Origin: Parvibaculum sp. | GTDB taxonomy: Bacteria > Pseudomonadota > Alphaproteobacteria > Parvibaculales > Parvibaculaceae | Assembly (NCBI RefSeq): GCF_030651915.1 | Contig: NZ_JAUSBV010000010.1 | Span: forward strand, 496,001 to 560,000 | Direction of reading: 5' to 3' | DNA length: 64,000 bases | Shown here: one piece after another, positions 25,886-35,907 of the stretch | Numbering within the stretch: the stretch's first letter is position 1 | Layout: every line of letters begins with the position of its first letter | Translations under genes and position numbers: made by a program | The notes under the pieces: model-generated | The model's input: the letters and a program-made list of their open reading frames with translations, nothing else | What the model was told of the DNA's origin: nothing | Databases searched by the model: none

Positions 25886-27106
25886 TCAGCGGCCGCGGTT
25901 TTGCACCATTTCCTCTGCTCGAATCCGGGCAATTCGATCAAGTTCGTAAACTTCAGCAAGGTCCGCCGGGCGTTCGCCAAGTGCCATGGATTGCTCCAAA
26001 ACTGCGTTCGTAACGGCCACAATGGCGTGAAACCCTATACGCCCGGCCAAAAAGGCTGCAACGGCGACTTCGTTGGCGGCATTCAGGACGGTCGGCGCGC
26101 TACCGCCGACATGCAGAGCCTCTCGTGCCAGCGTTAAAGCCGGAAACCTTTTTAAATCAGGCGCTTCGAAGGTTAATTGACCAATCTGCGCAAGGTCGAG
26201 GCGCGCCGACGGTGTGGCCATCCGCCGAGGCCATGCCAAGGCGTATGCGATTGGCGTCCGCATATCAGGCATACCTAACTGCGCCAAAACCGACCCGTCG
26301 ATATAGGCGACCATGCTGTGGATGATGGATTCGGGATGGATGACCACATCGAGCCGTTGCTCACCCACCGGAAACAGGTAGTAGGCCTCGATCAATTCGA
26401 GGCCCTTGTTCATCAAAGTCGCGGAATCGACCGAGATTTTGGCCCCCATGTCCCATCTCGGATGAGCGACCGCCTGAGCCGGAGTGGCCCTGGCCATTTC
26501 CTCAAGACTCCACGTACGGAAGGGACCGCCCGAGGCCGTCAACACGATCCGTTCAACCGCCTCCAATCGGTCCACGTCGAGAACCTGGAAGATTGCATTA
26601 TGCTCGGAGTCGACTGGCAAAAGCGTGGCACCCGAGCGCTTTACCTCTTCAAGAAAAAGCGGGCCCGCCGAGACAAGGCATTCCTTGTTGGCGAGGGCCA
26701 CACAGGCGCCGCGCTTCACGGCCGCAAGGGTAGGCGCCAATCCGGCAGCCCCAACGATCCCGGCCATCACCCAATCGGCAGGGAGGGCTGCCGCGTCGAC
26801 CAGTGCTTCCGCGCCCGCGGCAACCTCAATCCCTGTGCCGCTCAAACCGGACTTCAGTTCCGCGTAACAAGCAGGATCGGCTACTACGGCGAAACGCGGC
26901 CGAAACGCTCTCGCCTGTTCGATCAACGTCCCGACATTGCGGTGCGCCGTCAGCGCTACCAGCTCGAAGCGCGCCCTATCGCGACCGATCAAATCAAGCG
27001 TAGAACACCCAACGGAACCGGTAGATCCCAGAATGGTGACGCTCTTCACCTCGCCTGCAGCCGTTGCGGCAGGATTGTCATCTGCTGCCGCTGCAATCAG
27101 GGCCAA
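25886..27106 (-). CDS. dxr: 1-deoxy-D-xylulose 5-phosphate reductoisomerase
   Basis: A 406-aa enzyme of the MEP isoprenoid pathway, giving MEP with NADPH. TILGSTGSVGCSTLDLI is the nucleotide-binding start. VDSEHNAIFQ holds the metal ligands, and SVDSATLMNKGLELIEA and HPESIIHSMV are active-site loops. The start is taken as TTG 27106, with GGAG six bases ahead and a 10-base overlap with cdsA; a GTG at 27049 would give a more usual N-terminus. Confidence 0.94.
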   Translation of the reverse strand: MALIAAAADDNPAATAAGEVKSVTILGSTGSVGCSTLDLIGRDRARFELVALTAHRNVGTLIEQARAFRPRFAVVADPACYAELKSGLSGTGIEVAAGAEALVDAAALPADWVMAGIVGAAGLAPTLAAVKRGACVALANKECLVSAGPLFLEEVKRSGATLLPVDSEHNAIFQVLDVDRLEAVERIVLTASGGPFRTWSLEEMARATPAQAVAHPRWDMGAKISVDSATLMNKGLELIEAYYLFPVGEQRLDVVIHPESIIHSMVAYIDGSVLAQLGMPDMRTPIAYALAWPRRMATPSARLDLAQIGQLTFEAPDLKRFPALTLAREALHVGGSAPTVLNAANEVAVAAFLAGRIGFHAIVAVTNAVLEQSMALGERPADLAEVYELDRIARIRAEEMVQNRGR

Positions 27107-27966
27107 ATCAAAACTCCCGCGCCCGGATGGACTGCATTGTGGAGTAGCGCCAGCAGTGCCGCGCCCACAGCGACGGTCACAAGGCCATCCACGCGATCAA
27201 GAATACCGCCATGACCGGGGATCAGGGTACCGGAATCCTTGACGCCAGCGCGACGCTTAAGTGCCGACTCCAGGAAATCGCCGGCCTGCTCGACCACCGT
27301 CATTCCGATTCCAACCAGCGCCAAAAGCACCGGCGATCCCATGCCTATCCAGAGGGAGGTGACGACGCCAACCGTCGCCGCACCCGCCATGCCACCCACG
27401 AGTCCGGCCCAGGTCTTTTTCGGAGAAATGCGCGGTGCGAGCTTCGGTCCACCAATAAATCGGCCGGCGAAATACGCGCAAATATCGATCGCCCAGACCG
27501 TTACCAGAAGCCAGAGAACGACTTCGAGTCCCCATTCCGGATCGTTGCGGAGCCAAATCAACGCAACCAACGGCAAGACCAGATAGGGATAGGCGACAAG
27601 GGCCGGAAACAGGCTGCGACCGCTCCAACTGCGGCCAGCCAAGGCGAAGCCCAAGACAGCGCCACCGGCAGCCAATGCACCTGCCGGCAGGCCGGCCGTT
27701 GCCAGAGCGATGGCGACAAGAGCAGCAAGTCCCGGGCCGATTGCCTCCCGCGTGCCGATCCTGCCAGCGTCGGGCACAGCGTAGAGAAGCCGTGTCAATT
27801 CCAGCGCCATGATCAATGCCGCGGCGGCAAGTAAAACCGCGAAAAACCATCCTCCGGCCCATGTTGCGCCGAGCGCAACAGGTGCCAAAACAATTGCCGA
27901 CAAGACCCGTATCTTCAGATCGGAGCCCGTTTTTGCGGCAGGCGGAGCCATTTCCTCGGCAACCAT
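27097..27966 (-). CDS. cdsA: Phosphatidate cytidylyltransferase (CDP-diacylglycerol synthase)
   Basis: A 289-aa polytopic membrane enzyme making CDP-diacylglycerol for phospholipids. About eight helices are visible. The CTP transferase signature KKTWAGLVGG followed later by SALKRRAGVKDSGTLIPGHGG and ILDRVDGL is complete. ATG 27966 has AAGGA seven bases upstream and lies 4 bases after uppS; an ATG at 27996 would overlap uppS by 26 bases. Confidence 0.94.
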   Translation of the reverse strand: MVAEEMAPPAAKTGSDLKIRVLSAIVLAPVALGATWAGGWFFAVLLAAAALIMALELTRLLYAVPDAGRIGTREAIGPGLAALVAIALATAGLPAGALAAGGAVLGFALAGRSWSGRSLFPALVAYPYLVLPLVALIWLRNDPEWGLEVVLWLLVTVWAIDICAYFAGRFIGGPKLAPRISPKKTWAGLVGGMAGAATVGVVTSLWIGMGSPVLLALVGIGMTVVEQAGDFLESALKRRAGVKDSGTLIPGHGGILDRVDGLVTVAVGAALLALLHNAVHPGAGVLIWP

Positions 27967-27970
27967 TGGA

Positions 27971-28741
27971 CTATCCTTCGCCCCGGGTCGCATCATCTGG
28001 GTCGACGGCGCCGAAACGGCGGTTGCGACGGCGATATTCGTCTATCGCCGCACGCAGTGCGTCAGGGGTGAAATCCGGCCAAAGCGCGTCGGCGAACACG
28101 AGCTCGGAATAGGCACTTTGCCAGAGCAGGAAATTGGAAAGCCGCATTTCGCCGCTTGTCCGGATGATGAGGTCAGGATCGGGAACGCCAGCCGTGTCGA
28201 GATGCGCCGCAACCGTCTCCGGTGTGATGGCTTCGGGATCGATGCGGCCCAACTGTACCTCGCGAGCAATACGTCGCATCGCAGAAGTGATTTCCGACTG
28301 ACCGCCATAGTTGAAGGCGATCATCAGTCTCAACTTGCGATTGTCTCGGGTCAGCGTCTCCGCCTCGTCGATAAGCGCGACAATGTCGGCCTCCAGATGG
28401 TCGCGTTCGCCGATCACGCGGACCTGAACACCGTTCTGATGCAGTTCGGCCAGGTCACGACGAATAAAGAACCGCAACAGACCCATCAAATCGCTGACTT
28501 CTTCGGGCGGCCGCTTCCAGTTTTCCGAACTAAACCCGTAAAGCGTCAGATATTCGATACCGAGCTCACCGGCGGCACGAACAATGATGCGGACAGTCTC
28601 CACCCCCTGCCGATGGCCAGCGACGCGTGGCAGATGCCGCTTTGCCGCCCAGCGTCCGTTTCCGTCCATGATGATCGCGACGTGCCGCGGCAGTGCGCCA
28701 TGTGCGGGTTCGCTCATCGATTGGCTGGACTTGAGCATCAT
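27971..28741 (-). CDS. uppS: Undecaprenyl diphosphate synthase
   Basis: A cis-prenyltransferase of about 256 aa that makes the lipid carrier for cell-wall and LPS synthesis. [20 protein letters not shown] holds the catalytic Asp; [14 protein letters not shown] and [19 protein letters not shown] are the later signatures. The start is uncertain among ATGs at 28741, 28738 and 28717; the longest with an upstream AAGGA is given. Confidence 0.93.
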   Translation of the reverse strand: MMLKSSQSMSEPAHGALPRHVAIIMDGNGRWAAKRHLPRVAGHRQGVETVRIIVRAAGELGIEYLTLYGFSSENWKRPPEEVSDLMGLLRFFIRRDLAELHQNGVQVRVIGERDHLEADIVALIDEAETLTRDNRKLRLMIAFNYGGQSEITSAMRRIAREVQLGRIDPEAITPETVAAHLDTAGVPDPDLIIRTSGEMRLSNFLLWQSAYSELVFADALWPDFTPDALRAAIDEYRRRNRRFGAVDPDDATRGEG

Positions 28742-28817
28742 TTTCTCAGGCTTTTTCCTTGAAAGACATATGGTTAAAGCAATGTCTTTATCTCGTTTGC
28801 GGGCGTTGCCGGAGAGC

Positions 28818-29381
28818 TTACACTTGCATAATTTCCGCTTCCTTGTGGGCGAGAGCGGCGTCAATCTCACCCACAATCCTGTCTGTCAGCTTCTGAACCT
28901 TTTCGGTCCATGACTTGTGGTCGTCCTGACTCATGTGTGCGTCTTTTTCGAGGCGCTTCAATTCGTCCATGGCATCGCGGCGTACATTGCGGACAGCCAC
29001 GCGGGCCTGTTCGGTATATTTAGCCGCAATCTTGGTTAGTTCGGTACGGCGTTCCTGATTAAGCTCCGGAATCGGCAGGCGGATCAGGGTCCCGTCAACA
29101 TTGGGATTGAGACCAAGCCCGGAATTCCGGATCGCCTTGTCGACGGCCGAAACCATACCTTTATCCCACACTTGCACCGTCAGCATGCGCGGCTCCGGCA
29201 CGCCGATGGTGCCAACCTGATTTATTGGCATTGACTGGCCATAGGCTTCAACGACGATGGGCTCAAGCAAACTTGCCGAGGCGCGACCGGTGCGCAAACC
29301 GCCAAATTCCTGCTTCAGCGCCTGCAATGCCCCGCGCATGCGGCGCTCGACATCGTCGAGATCGAATTCGGTATCAGCCAT
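28818..29381 (-). CDS. frr: Ribosome recycling factor
   Basis: A 187-aa factor that splits post-termination ribosomes with [23 protein letters not shown] and the [17 protein letters not shown] loop are diagnostic, and [13 protein letters not shown] lies in the long helix. It directly follows pyrH, the near-universal order in bacteria. Confidence 0.96.
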   Translation of the reverse strand: MADTEFDLDDVERRMRGALQALKQEFGGLRTGRASASLLEPIVVEAYGQSMPINQVGTIGVPEPRMLTVQVWDKGMVSAVDKAIRNSGLGLNPNVDGTLIRLPIPELNQERRTELTKIAAKYTEQARVAVRNVRRDAMDELKRLEKDAHMSQDDHKSWTEKVQKLTDRIVGEIDAALAHKEAEIMQV

Positions 29382-29423
29382 TTCCTCTCCTTCCGGTCCA
29401 GTACGTCTTCGGTCGAGGCAGAT

Positions 29424-30149
29424 TCAGGCCGCGTCCGAAATGATCGTGCAGCGGCCCGCGCCCGTCAGAACATTGACGAAACCGCCCTCGTCGTCGATCG
29501 AATAGACAATGATCGGGATGTTGTTTTCGCGCGCCAGGGAGATCGCCGAGGCGTCCATCACCTTTAAATCGCGCGACAACACATCCATATAGGTCAATCG
29601 GTCGTAGCGCACGGCATTGGCGACCTTGTGCGGGTCTGCCGAGTAGACACCGTCAACCTGCGTGCCCTTGAAAAGCGCGTCACAACCCATCTCAACGGCC
29701 CTGAGCGCCGCTGCCGTGTCGGTGGTGAAAAAGGGATTTCCGGTGCCGGCAGCAAAAATCACCACGCGACCTTTTTCCATGTGGCGGACGGCGCGGCGGC
29801 GGATATAGGGTTCGCAGACCGTCATCATCGGGATCGCCGATTGAACCCGTGTCGGCACGCCAATGCTTTCGAGCGATTGCTGCATGGCCAGCGCGTTCAT
29901 GACTGTCGCCAGCATGCCCATGTAATCAGCACTGGCACGCTCCATACCCTTGGCCGCTCCCGACAAGCCGCGGAAGATGTTGCCGCCGCCGATGACAAGG
30001 CAAACCTGAACTCCGGCCTCGGTCGCCTGCCTGATTTCATTCGCGATGCGCCCGACCGTGTCGACGTCGATGCCGTATTGCCCTTCTCCCATCAATGCCT
30101 CGCCCGACACCTTGAGCAGGACACGCGAATAGTGCGGTTTCGGGGACAT
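29424..30149 (-). CDS. pyrH: Uridylate kinase
   Basis: A 241-aa hexameric UMP kinase. [18 protein letters not shown] is the N-terminal phosphate-binding strand, [12 protein letters not shown] and [19 protein letters not shown] are the UMP and ATP sites. The ATG at 30149 matches the family start [17 protein letters not shown]. Confidence 0.96.
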   Translation of the reverse strand: MSPKPHYSRVLLKVSGEALMGEGQYGIDVDTVGRIANEIRQATEAGVQVCLVIGGGNIFRGLSGAAKGMERASADYMGMLATVMNALAMQQSLESIGVPTRVQSAIPMMTVCEPYIRRRAVRHMEKGRVVIFAAGTGNPFFTTDTAAALRAVEMGCDALFKGTQVDGVYSADPHKVANAVRYDRLTYMDVLSRDLKVMDASAISLARENNIPIIVYSIDDEGGFVNVLTGAGRCTIISDAA

Positions 30150-30206
30150 GGTATCTCTTCCATCAAGACATGGCGGGGCGCCCAGACCGAATCCGCCGGG
30201 CCCCCC

Positions 30207-30245
30207 AACAATAACGCCCCCAACGCACAATGGCGAAGGGGGCGT
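30207..30245 (-). terminator. Terminator-like hairpin between tsf and pyrH
   Basis: ACGCCCCC (30214-30221) and GGGGGCGT (30238-30245) pair perfectly. On the minus strand TATTGTT follows the stem. It lies 22 bases past the tsf stop and would end or attenuate the rpsB-tsf transcript before pyrH. Confidence 0.6.
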
Positions 30246-30267
30246 CAATTCAATCGCCAAAAGCAGC

Positions 30268-31194
30268 TTAACCGCGCGCGGCAGCCGCGACTTCGGCCGC
30301 AAAGTCCGACTCTTCCTTCTCGATTCCCTCGCCCAGCGCAAAGCGGACAAAGCCCACGACGCTGACCGGCGCGCCAATGCCAGCTTCCGCTGCCTTGACC
30401 GCCTTCTCGACCGTGTTGTCGGGGTCGATCACAAAGGCCTGTGAGAGCAGGACGACTTCCTCGTAAAACTTGCGGATGCGGCCCTCGACCATTTTCTCGA
30501 TAATGTTCTCAGGACGACCGCTCTCCTTCGCCTCAGCGATCAGGACGTTGCGCTCACGCTCGATGACCGCGGGATCGAGTTCTTCCGTGCGGGTTGCCAG
30601 CGGGTTGGTCGCCGCAATGTGCATGGCGATCTGGCGGCCGAGTTCGGCGATTTTCTTCTTGTCGCCCGTCGACTCGATGCCGACCAATACACCGATCTTC
30701 CCAAGACCCGGCACGACCGCGCTATGGACATAGGCTGCGACAACGCCGTCTGTGACGGAGATCGAACCCGCGCGGCGCACATTCATGTTCTCACCGATGG
30801 TGCCGACCATCTCGGTGACATAATCCTTCACCGATTGCGATGTCCCGGGATAGGTCGAGGCGATGAGCTTGTCGAAATCGCCGTCCGCCGCCAGTGCGGC
30901 GGATGCTATGTCGCTCACCATCTTCTGGAACTGCTCGTTGCGGGCGACGAAGTCGGTCTCGGAGTTGACTTCCACGACCGCACCCTTCGTGCCTTGCGCG
31001 ACAACGCCGATCAGGCCTTCGGCGGCAACGCGGCCGGCCTTTTTCGCTGCCTTGGCAAGGCCTTTTGTGCGCAGCCAGTCGATGGCCGCTTCCATGTCGC
31101 CGCTGGTTTCGTTGAGCGCCGATTTGCAGTCCATCATGCCTGCGCCGGTCTTTTCGCGCAGTTCCTTCACCATGCTCGCGGTGATTTCAGCCAT
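30268..31194 (-). CDS. tsf: Elongation factor Ts
   Basis: A 308-aa nucleotide exchange factor for EF-Tu. [20 protein letters not shown] (UBA-like start) and [11 protein letters not shown] (core) are diagnostic. The start [12 protein letters not shown] at ATG 31194 lies 43 bases after rpsB, with which it is co-transcribed. Confidence 0.97.
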   Translation of the reverse strand: MAEITASMVKELREKTGAGMMDCKSALNETSGDMEAAIDWLRTKGLAKAAKKAGRVAAEGLIGVVAQGTKGAVVEVNSETDFVARNEQFQKMVSDIASAALAADGDFDKLIASTYPGTSQSVKDYVTEMVGTIGENMNVRRAGSISVTDGVVAAYVHSAVVPGLGKIGVLVGIESTGDKKKIAELGRQIAMHIAATNPLATRTEELDPAVIERERNVLIAEAKESGRPENIIEKMVEGRIRKFYEEVVLLSQAFVIDPDNTVEKAVKAAEAGIGAPVSVVGFVRFALGEGIEKEESDFAAEVAAAARG

Positions 31195-31237
31195 TGTATT
31201 TCCTCGGTAATCGTATGAAGCGGAGCGACCGAATGCC

Positions 31238-31996
31238 TTATTCGGCGCTGGCCGGCACCTCGACGACGGGCTCGGCTTGCGCGCCGACATCCACACCCGA
31301 CGCGGAATGACTCTGCGAGATGCCATCGATGACAGCACGCGAAACCAGATCGCAGTAAAGCGCGATTGCGCGCGCCGCATCGTCATTGCCGGGAACCGGA
31401 TAGGCGATGCCGTCGGGATTGGAGTTCGAGTCGAGGATCGCAACGACCGGGATGCCGAGCTTGCGGGCTTCCTGAATAGCGATCTCTTCCTTGTTGGTGT
31501 CGATCACGAAAATCAGATCCGGCAGGCCGCCCATGTCCTTGATGCCGCCGATGGCGCGCTCAAGCTTGTCGCGCTCGCGGGTCAGGTTCAGGACTTCCTT
31601 CTTGGTCAGGCCGCGCGCTTCGCCGGCCAGCATCTCGTCGAGCTGGCGCAGGCGCCGGATCGAATTCGAGATGGTTTTCCAATTGGTTAGCGTGCCGCCG
31701 AGCCAGCGGTGGTTGATGTAATACTGGGCGCATTGACGCGCCGCCGCGGCAACCGGGTCGGATGCCTGACGCTTGGTGCCGACAAAGAGCACACGACCGC
31801 CGCCGCCGACCGCATCGCGCACCGCGAGAAGGGCCTGATGGAGGAGCGGCACGGTCTGCGCCAAGTCTATGATATGTATGTTGTTTCGGTCGCCGAAGAG
31901 GAACGGTTCCATCTTCGGATTCCAGCGATGAGTCTGGTGGCCGAAGTGAACGCCGGCTTCCAGAAGTTGACGCATAGAGAAATCGGGAAGTGCCAT
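31238..31996 (-). CDS. rpsB: Small-subunit ribosomal protein S2
   Basis: A 252-aa S2 protein. [20 protein letters not shown] and [10 protein letters not shown] are diagnostic, as is [20 protein letters not shown]. The Ala/Val/Glu-rich tail of about 20 residues is common in this class. ATG 31996 follows AAAAGGAG. A leader of roughly 125 bases runs from the promoter at 32131-32159. Confidence 0.97.
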   Translation of the reverse strand: MALPDFSMRQLLEAGVHFGHQTHRWNPKMEPFLFGDRNNIHIIDLAQTVPLLHQALLAVRDAVGGGGRVLFVGTKRQASDPVAAAARQCAQYYINHRWLGGTLTNWKTISNSIRRLRQLDEMLAGEARGLTKKEVLNLTRERDKLERAIGGIKDMGGLPDLIFVIDTNKEEIAIQEARKLGIPVVAILDSNSNPDGIAYPVPGNDDAARAIALYCDLVSRAVIDGISQSHSASGVDVGAQAEPVVEVPASAE

Positions 31997-32130
31997 GGCA
32001 CTTTTGCTCCTTTTCCGGTTGAACCTCCGCGGGGAGTGAACGACTCGACGTCGCACCGGACCGACTAACCCTATGTTTTCCTTGGTAAAAAGGAAGTGGG
32101 TTTGCCGAACCCCGCGTGTGGAATGGCGCC

Positions 32131-32159
32131 TTGATAGGCGCAAAACGGGCAAAAAGCAA
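32131..32159 (-). promoter_or_regulatory. Putative rpsB promoter
   Basis: On the minus strand TTGCTT (32159-32154), 17 bases, TATCAA (32136-32131). The spacing is ideal and the site lies between the dnaE terminator-like hairpin and rpsB. The leader it would make contains the S2 translation-control region; I see no recognisable conserved leader motif in it. Confidence 0.5.
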
Positions 32160-32168
32160 GCGCCGACA

Positions 32169-32199
32169 GGCTGTTAGCACAGCAGCCCTGAAAACAGCC
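32169..32199 (-). terminator. Hairpin downstream of dnaE
   Basis: GGCTGTT (32169-32175) and AACAGCC (32193-32199) are inverted copies; the dnaE stop is 37 bases away on the minus strand. No tight T-run follows, though CTTGCTTTTT comes within 20 bases. A moderate candidate for dnaE termination. Confidence 0.4.
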
Positions 32200-32210
32200 G
32201 TACCCCCCCT

Positions 32211-32239
32211 CTGTCACAAAACTGTCATAAAACTGTCAT
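32211..32239 (+). promoter_or_regulatory. Triple Pho-box-like site (copy 2), overlapping the dnaE stop codon
   Basis: Three CTGTCAY heptamers at 32211, 32222 and 32233 are separated by AAAA, each pair matching the PhoB box consensus. The dnaE stop codon (32238-32236) lies inside the last heptamer. 35 bp (32204-32238) are identical to the complement of 8486-8520. In the orientation typical for activation it points into the 3' end of dnaE; on its other side lies the rpsB promoter. Confidence 0.6.
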
Positions 32240-35200
32240 ATATCCTGGACCTCGACGATGCCGGGGATCGATTTGACGGCGCCGCGGATCTGCGGCGTCA
32301 CCCGGTAGCGGCCCTTGAGGCGCAGCTCGACCTCCCGGCCGCCCTCGCCCATCAGCACCAGCTGGACCAGACCCTTGCCGCGCTCGCCGAGACGGGCCTT
32401 GATCGGCTCCAGCGAGGCCGCGTCGTCGAGAAAGATCTTCAGCCCCTCGCCGGCGTCCTTGACCGTCTCGTCGACGCTGCGGATCGACTGGGCGCGCAGC
32501 TTGACCTCCTCGCCGGCGCGGTCGATCTCGACGCCGATGACGACCGAACTGCCGGGTTCCATCAGATCGCGGGAACGGGAGAGGACTTCCGAGAAGACGA
32601 CGATCTCGAACTGGCCCGTGGCGTCCGACAGGCTCAGAAAGGCGAAGGGGTTGCCCTTCTTCGATTTGCGCTCCTGCTTGGCGGTGACGGTGCCGGCGAT
32701 GAAGCCGGCTTGCATGCCCCTGGCGAGCAGGTCGGCGAGGGTCGAGACGCCGGAACGCTTCAGCGAGGTTCTGTAGTCATCGAGGGGATGGCCGGAGAGG
32801 TAGAAGCCGACGGCGTTGAACTCCTCGGTGAGACGCTGCATCGCCTGCCAGGCCTCGACGGCGGGCAGCGCGGGGGCGGAGGCGGCGGCGCTCTCCTCGC
32901 CGAAAAGGCTGACCTGCTGGCTCTCGCGGTCCTGCGCCGACGCATTGGCGGTGCCGAGGACCAGATCGACCGCGGCCATGACCTGGGCGCGGTTGGCATT
33001 GAGGCAATCGAAGGCACCGGCGCGGGCCAGATTTTCGAAGGCGCGCTTGTTGATCATGCGCGGATTGATGCGGCGGGCGAAATCGAACAGGTCGCGGAAG
33101 GGGCCGCCCTCGCGGCGGACCTCGACCAGATGCTCCATCGCCTGACGGCCGACATTCTTGATCGCGGCCAGCGCGTAGAGGATTTCGCCGTCGGCGACGC
33201 CGAACATCGCTTCCGAGCGGTTGACGCAGGGCGGGCGCACCGCGATGCCGAGCCGTTCGGCTTCCTGTTTGAAGAGACCGAGCTTGTCGGTGTTGCCGAG
33301 ATCGAGGCTCATCGAAGCGGCCAGGAACTCGACCGGATGGTTGGCCTTCATCCAGCCGGTCTGGTAGGCGACCAGCGCGTAGGCGGCGGCATGCGACTTG
33401 TTGAAGCCGTAGCCGGCGAACTTGTCGACCAGCTCGAAAATCTCGGAGGCCTGTGTCTTGTCGACACCCTTGGCGACCGCGCCGGTGACGAAGCGTTCCT
33501 TCTGCGCCTCCATCTCGGCCTTGATCTTCTTGCCCATGGCGCGACGCAGCAGGTCGGCTTCGCCAAGCGAATAGCCGGACAGGATCTGCGCGATCTGCAT
33601 CACCTGCTCCTGATAGATGATGACGCCGTGGGTTTCCTTCAGCACCGGCTCGAGCAGCGGATGCAGATAGTCGGCCGCCTCGCGGCCGCGCTTGCGGGCG
33701 ACATAGCTGGGAATGTTGTCCATCGGGCCGGGACGGTAGAGCGCCACAAGCGCGATGATGTCCTCGAAGCGGTCGGCATCGAGCTTCCTGAGCACATCGC
33801 GCATGCCCGAACTTTCAAGCTGGAACACACCGACGGTTTCACCGCGCCCCAGCATCTGGAAGGTCTTTTCATCCGCCAACGGAAGATTGAGCAGATCGAT
33901 CTCGATGTCGCGGCGGGCGACCAGCTTCACCGCCTGATCGAGAACGGTGAGGGTCTTCAGACCCAGAAAATCGAACTTCACGAGGCCGGCCGGCTCGACC
34001 CATTTCATGTTGAACTGGGTGACCGGCATGTCGGAGCGCGGATCGCGGTAGAGCGGCACCAGCTCGTCGAGCGGCCGGTCGGCGATGACGACGCCTGCCG
34101 CGTGGGTCGAGGCATGACGGTAGAGGCCTTCAAGCCGCAGGCCGATTTCGAGCATACGGGCGACGCCTTCGTCCGACGCCTGTTCTTCGCGCAGGCGCGG
34201 CTCACCCTGGATTGCTTCGGCGAGCGTGACGGGCGCGGCCGGATTGTTGGGCACCAGCTTGCAGAGACGGTCGACCTGACCATAGGGCAATTGCAGCACA
34301 CGGCCGACGTCGCGCAGCACGGCGCGGGCCTGAAGCTTTCCGAAGGTGATGATCTGCGCCACGCGATCTTCGCCGTAGCGCTGTTGCACATAGCGGATCA
34401 CCTCGTCGCGGCGGTCCTGGCAGAAGTCGATGTCGAAGTCCGGCATCGAGACGCGTTCGGGGTTGAGGAAGCGTTCGAAAAGCAGGCCAAAGCGCAAGGG
34501 ATCGAGGTCGGTGATGGTCAGCGCCCAGGCCACAACCGAACCGGCGCCGGAGCCACGGCCCGGGCCGACCGGAATGCCCTGCCCCTTCGCCCATTTGATG
34601 AAGTCGGCAACGATCAGGAAATAGCCGGGGAAATCCATCTTGATGATGACGTCGAGCTCGAAACGCAGCCGAGCGCGATAATCTGCTTCCGGGGCGACGG
34701 TTTCGAGGGTGGCGAGGCGCTGCGTCAGGCCTTCCTCGGCCTGGCGGCGCAACTCGTCGGCCTCGCTGGTGCCGGCGGCGAATTTCGGCAGGATCGGATC
34801 GCGGGTCAGCGGACGAACGGCGCAACGGCGCGCAATCTCGACGGTGTTTTCGAGCGCCTCGGGCAGGTCGGCGAAGAGTGCGGCCATTTCGGCCTGCGTC
34901 TTGAAACGATGTTCGGGCGTCAGGCGGCGGCGCTCGGCCTGTACGACATAGGCGCCTTCGGCAATGCAGATCAGCGCGTCATGGGCCTCGTAATCGGCCT
35001 CGGCGACGAAATGGGGCTCGTTGGTGGCGACCAGCGGCAGGCCGTGGGCATAGGCAAGGTCTATCAGCGCCGGTTCGGTCTGGCGCTCACGGGGCTGCCC
35101 ATGGCGCTGCAACTCGACATAGAGGCGGTCGCCGAAGGTCTGCTTGAGGCTCAGCAGCAATTCTTCCGCCGCCGGGCGCTGGCCGGCTTCGAGCAGGCGG

Positions 35201-35649
35201 TTGACGACGCCATCGGGACCGCCGGTGAGGCAGATCAGGCCTTCATGGTGGGCCGCCAGCAGCGCCAGCGGCACATAAGGCGGTTCGCCGGGCTCGGGGC
35301 CGAGAAAGGCCCGGCTCGAGAGCTTCATCAGGTTCAGGTAGCCCTGCTCGTCCTTGGCGATGAGGGCCAGCGTGCCGGCCGGCTCGTGGCGCAGGGGGCC
35401 GCGGGCGGGTTCCTCGCCTTCGTCCAGCAGGATCGGCAGGGTGCAGCCGACAATCGGCTGAATGCCGGCCTCGGAGAGGGTTTCGGAAAACTCCAGCGCG
35501 CCGAAAAGATTGGCCGTGTCGGTGATGGCGACGGCCGGCATGCCGTCGGCCTTGCAGAGCTTCGGCACTTCCTTGACGCGGATCGCGCCCTCCAGCAGCG
35601 AATAGGCGGTGTGGAGGCGGAGATGGATGAACTGGGGCGAGTCGGGCAT
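32236..35649 (-). CDS. dnaE: DNA polymerase III alpha subunit
   Basis: A 1137-aa replicative polymerase. The N-terminal PHP domain starts at FIHLRLHTAYSLLEGAIRV. The palm carries GRGSGAGSVVAWAL and the catalytic Asp pair in PDFDIDFCQDRRDEV. The C-terminal half has the helix-hairpin-helix region (GVDKTQASEIFELVDKFAGY) and an OB-fold (GTVTAKQERKSKKGNPFAF). Length and order are those of DnaE1, not of the SOS-type DnaE2. ATG 35649 gives MPDSPQFIHLRLH. Its upstream region contains two tandem hairpins and the SOS-controlled 45-aa gene. Confidence 0.97.
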   Translation of the reverse strand: MPDSPQFIHLRLHTAYSLLEGAIRVKEVPKLCKADGMPAVAITDTANLFGALEFSETLSEAGIQPIVGCTLPILLDEGEEPARGPLRHEPAGTLALIAKDEQGYLNLMKLSSRAFLGPEPGEPPYVPLALLAAHHEGLICLTGGPDGVVNRLLEAGQRPAAEELLLSLKQTFGDRLYVELQRHGQPRERQTEPALIDLAYAHGLPLVATNEPHFVAEADYEAHDALICIAEGAYVVQAERRRLTPEHRFKTQAEMAALFADLPEALENTVEIARRCAVRPLTRDPILPKFAAGTSEADELRRQAEEGLTQRLATLETVAPEADYRARLRFELDVIIKMDFPGYFLIVADFIKWAKGQGIPVGPGRGSGAGSVVAWALTITDLDPLRFGLLFERFLNPERVSMPDFDIDFCQDRRDEVIRYVQQRYGEDRVAQIITFGKLQARAVLRDVGRVLQLPYGQVDRLCKLVPNNPAAPVTLAEAIQGEPRLREEQASDEGVARMLEIGLRLEGLYRHASTHAAGVVIADRPLDELVPLYRDPRSDMPVTQFNMKWVEPAGLVKFDFLGLKTLTVLDQAVKLVARRDIEIDLLNLPLADEKTFQMLGRGETVGVFQLESSGMRDVLRKLDADRFEDIIALVALYRPGPMDNIPSYVARKRGREAADYLHPLLEPVLKETHGVIIYQEQVMQIAQILSGYSLGEADLLRRAMGKKIKAEMEAQKERFVTGAVAKGVDKTQASEIFELVDKFAGYGFNKSHAAAYALVAYQTGWMKANHPVEFLAASMSLDLGNTDKLGLFKQEAERLGIAVRPPCVNRSEAMFGVADGEILYALAAIKNVGRQAMEHLVEVRREGGPFRDLFDFARRINPRMINKRAFENLARAGAFDCLNANRAQVMAAVDLVLGTANASAQDRESQQVSLFGEESAAASAPALPAVEAWQAMQRLTEEFNAVGFYLSGHPLDDYRTSLKRSGVSTLADLLARGMQAGFIAGTVTAKQERKSKKGNPFAFLSLSDATGQFEIVVFSEVLSRSRDLMEPGSSVVIGVEIDRAGEEVKLRAQSIRSVDETVKDAGEGLKIFLDDAASLEPIKARLGERGKGLVQLVLMGEGGREVELRLKGRYRVTPQIRGAVKSIPGIVEVQDI

Positions 35650-35765
35650 GCCCCATTGTCGGGGTCCCGGGTGTGCGAGTCACGCGGCAGGTGCCGAAGG
35701 ATTGGCCAAAGCTGTGGACAACCCCGGTTCGGCAACTATCAAGCATCGAGTCAGCGCCCCCGCCC

Positions 35766-35788
35766 CGAAATTTGCGAGGCAAATTTCG
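35766..35788. repeat. 10-bp hairpin upstream of dnaE (first of two)
   Basis: CGAAATTTGC (35766-35775), loop GAG, GCAAATTTCG (35779-35788), perfect. A similar hairpin follows at 35824-35848. The 258-bp gap between the 45-aa gene and dnaE otherwise shows no gene. A near-DnaA box (TGTGGACAA) lies at about 35713. Confidence 0.5.
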
Positions 35789-35823
35789 ACTGGCCCTTCG
35801 CTTGCGCTCCGGCATTCGGCGCC

Positions 35824-35848
35824 CGAAAAGGCCCACTTGGCCTTTTCG
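35824..35848. repeat. 10-bp hairpin upstream of dnaE (second of two)
   Basis: CGAAAAGGCC (35824-35833), 5-base loop, GGCCTTTTCG (35839-35848), perfect. It shares the outer CGAAA/TTTCG form with the hairpin at 35766-35788 and with the one at 40022-40045. It may end the 45-aa gene transcript before dnaE, or be part of a repeat family. Confidence 0.5.
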
Positions 35849-35907
35849 TTTGCGTTCCGCAAATCGCACCTCACCCCCAAGCGGCAGGTGGGACGCGAGA
35901 TCGCGCC

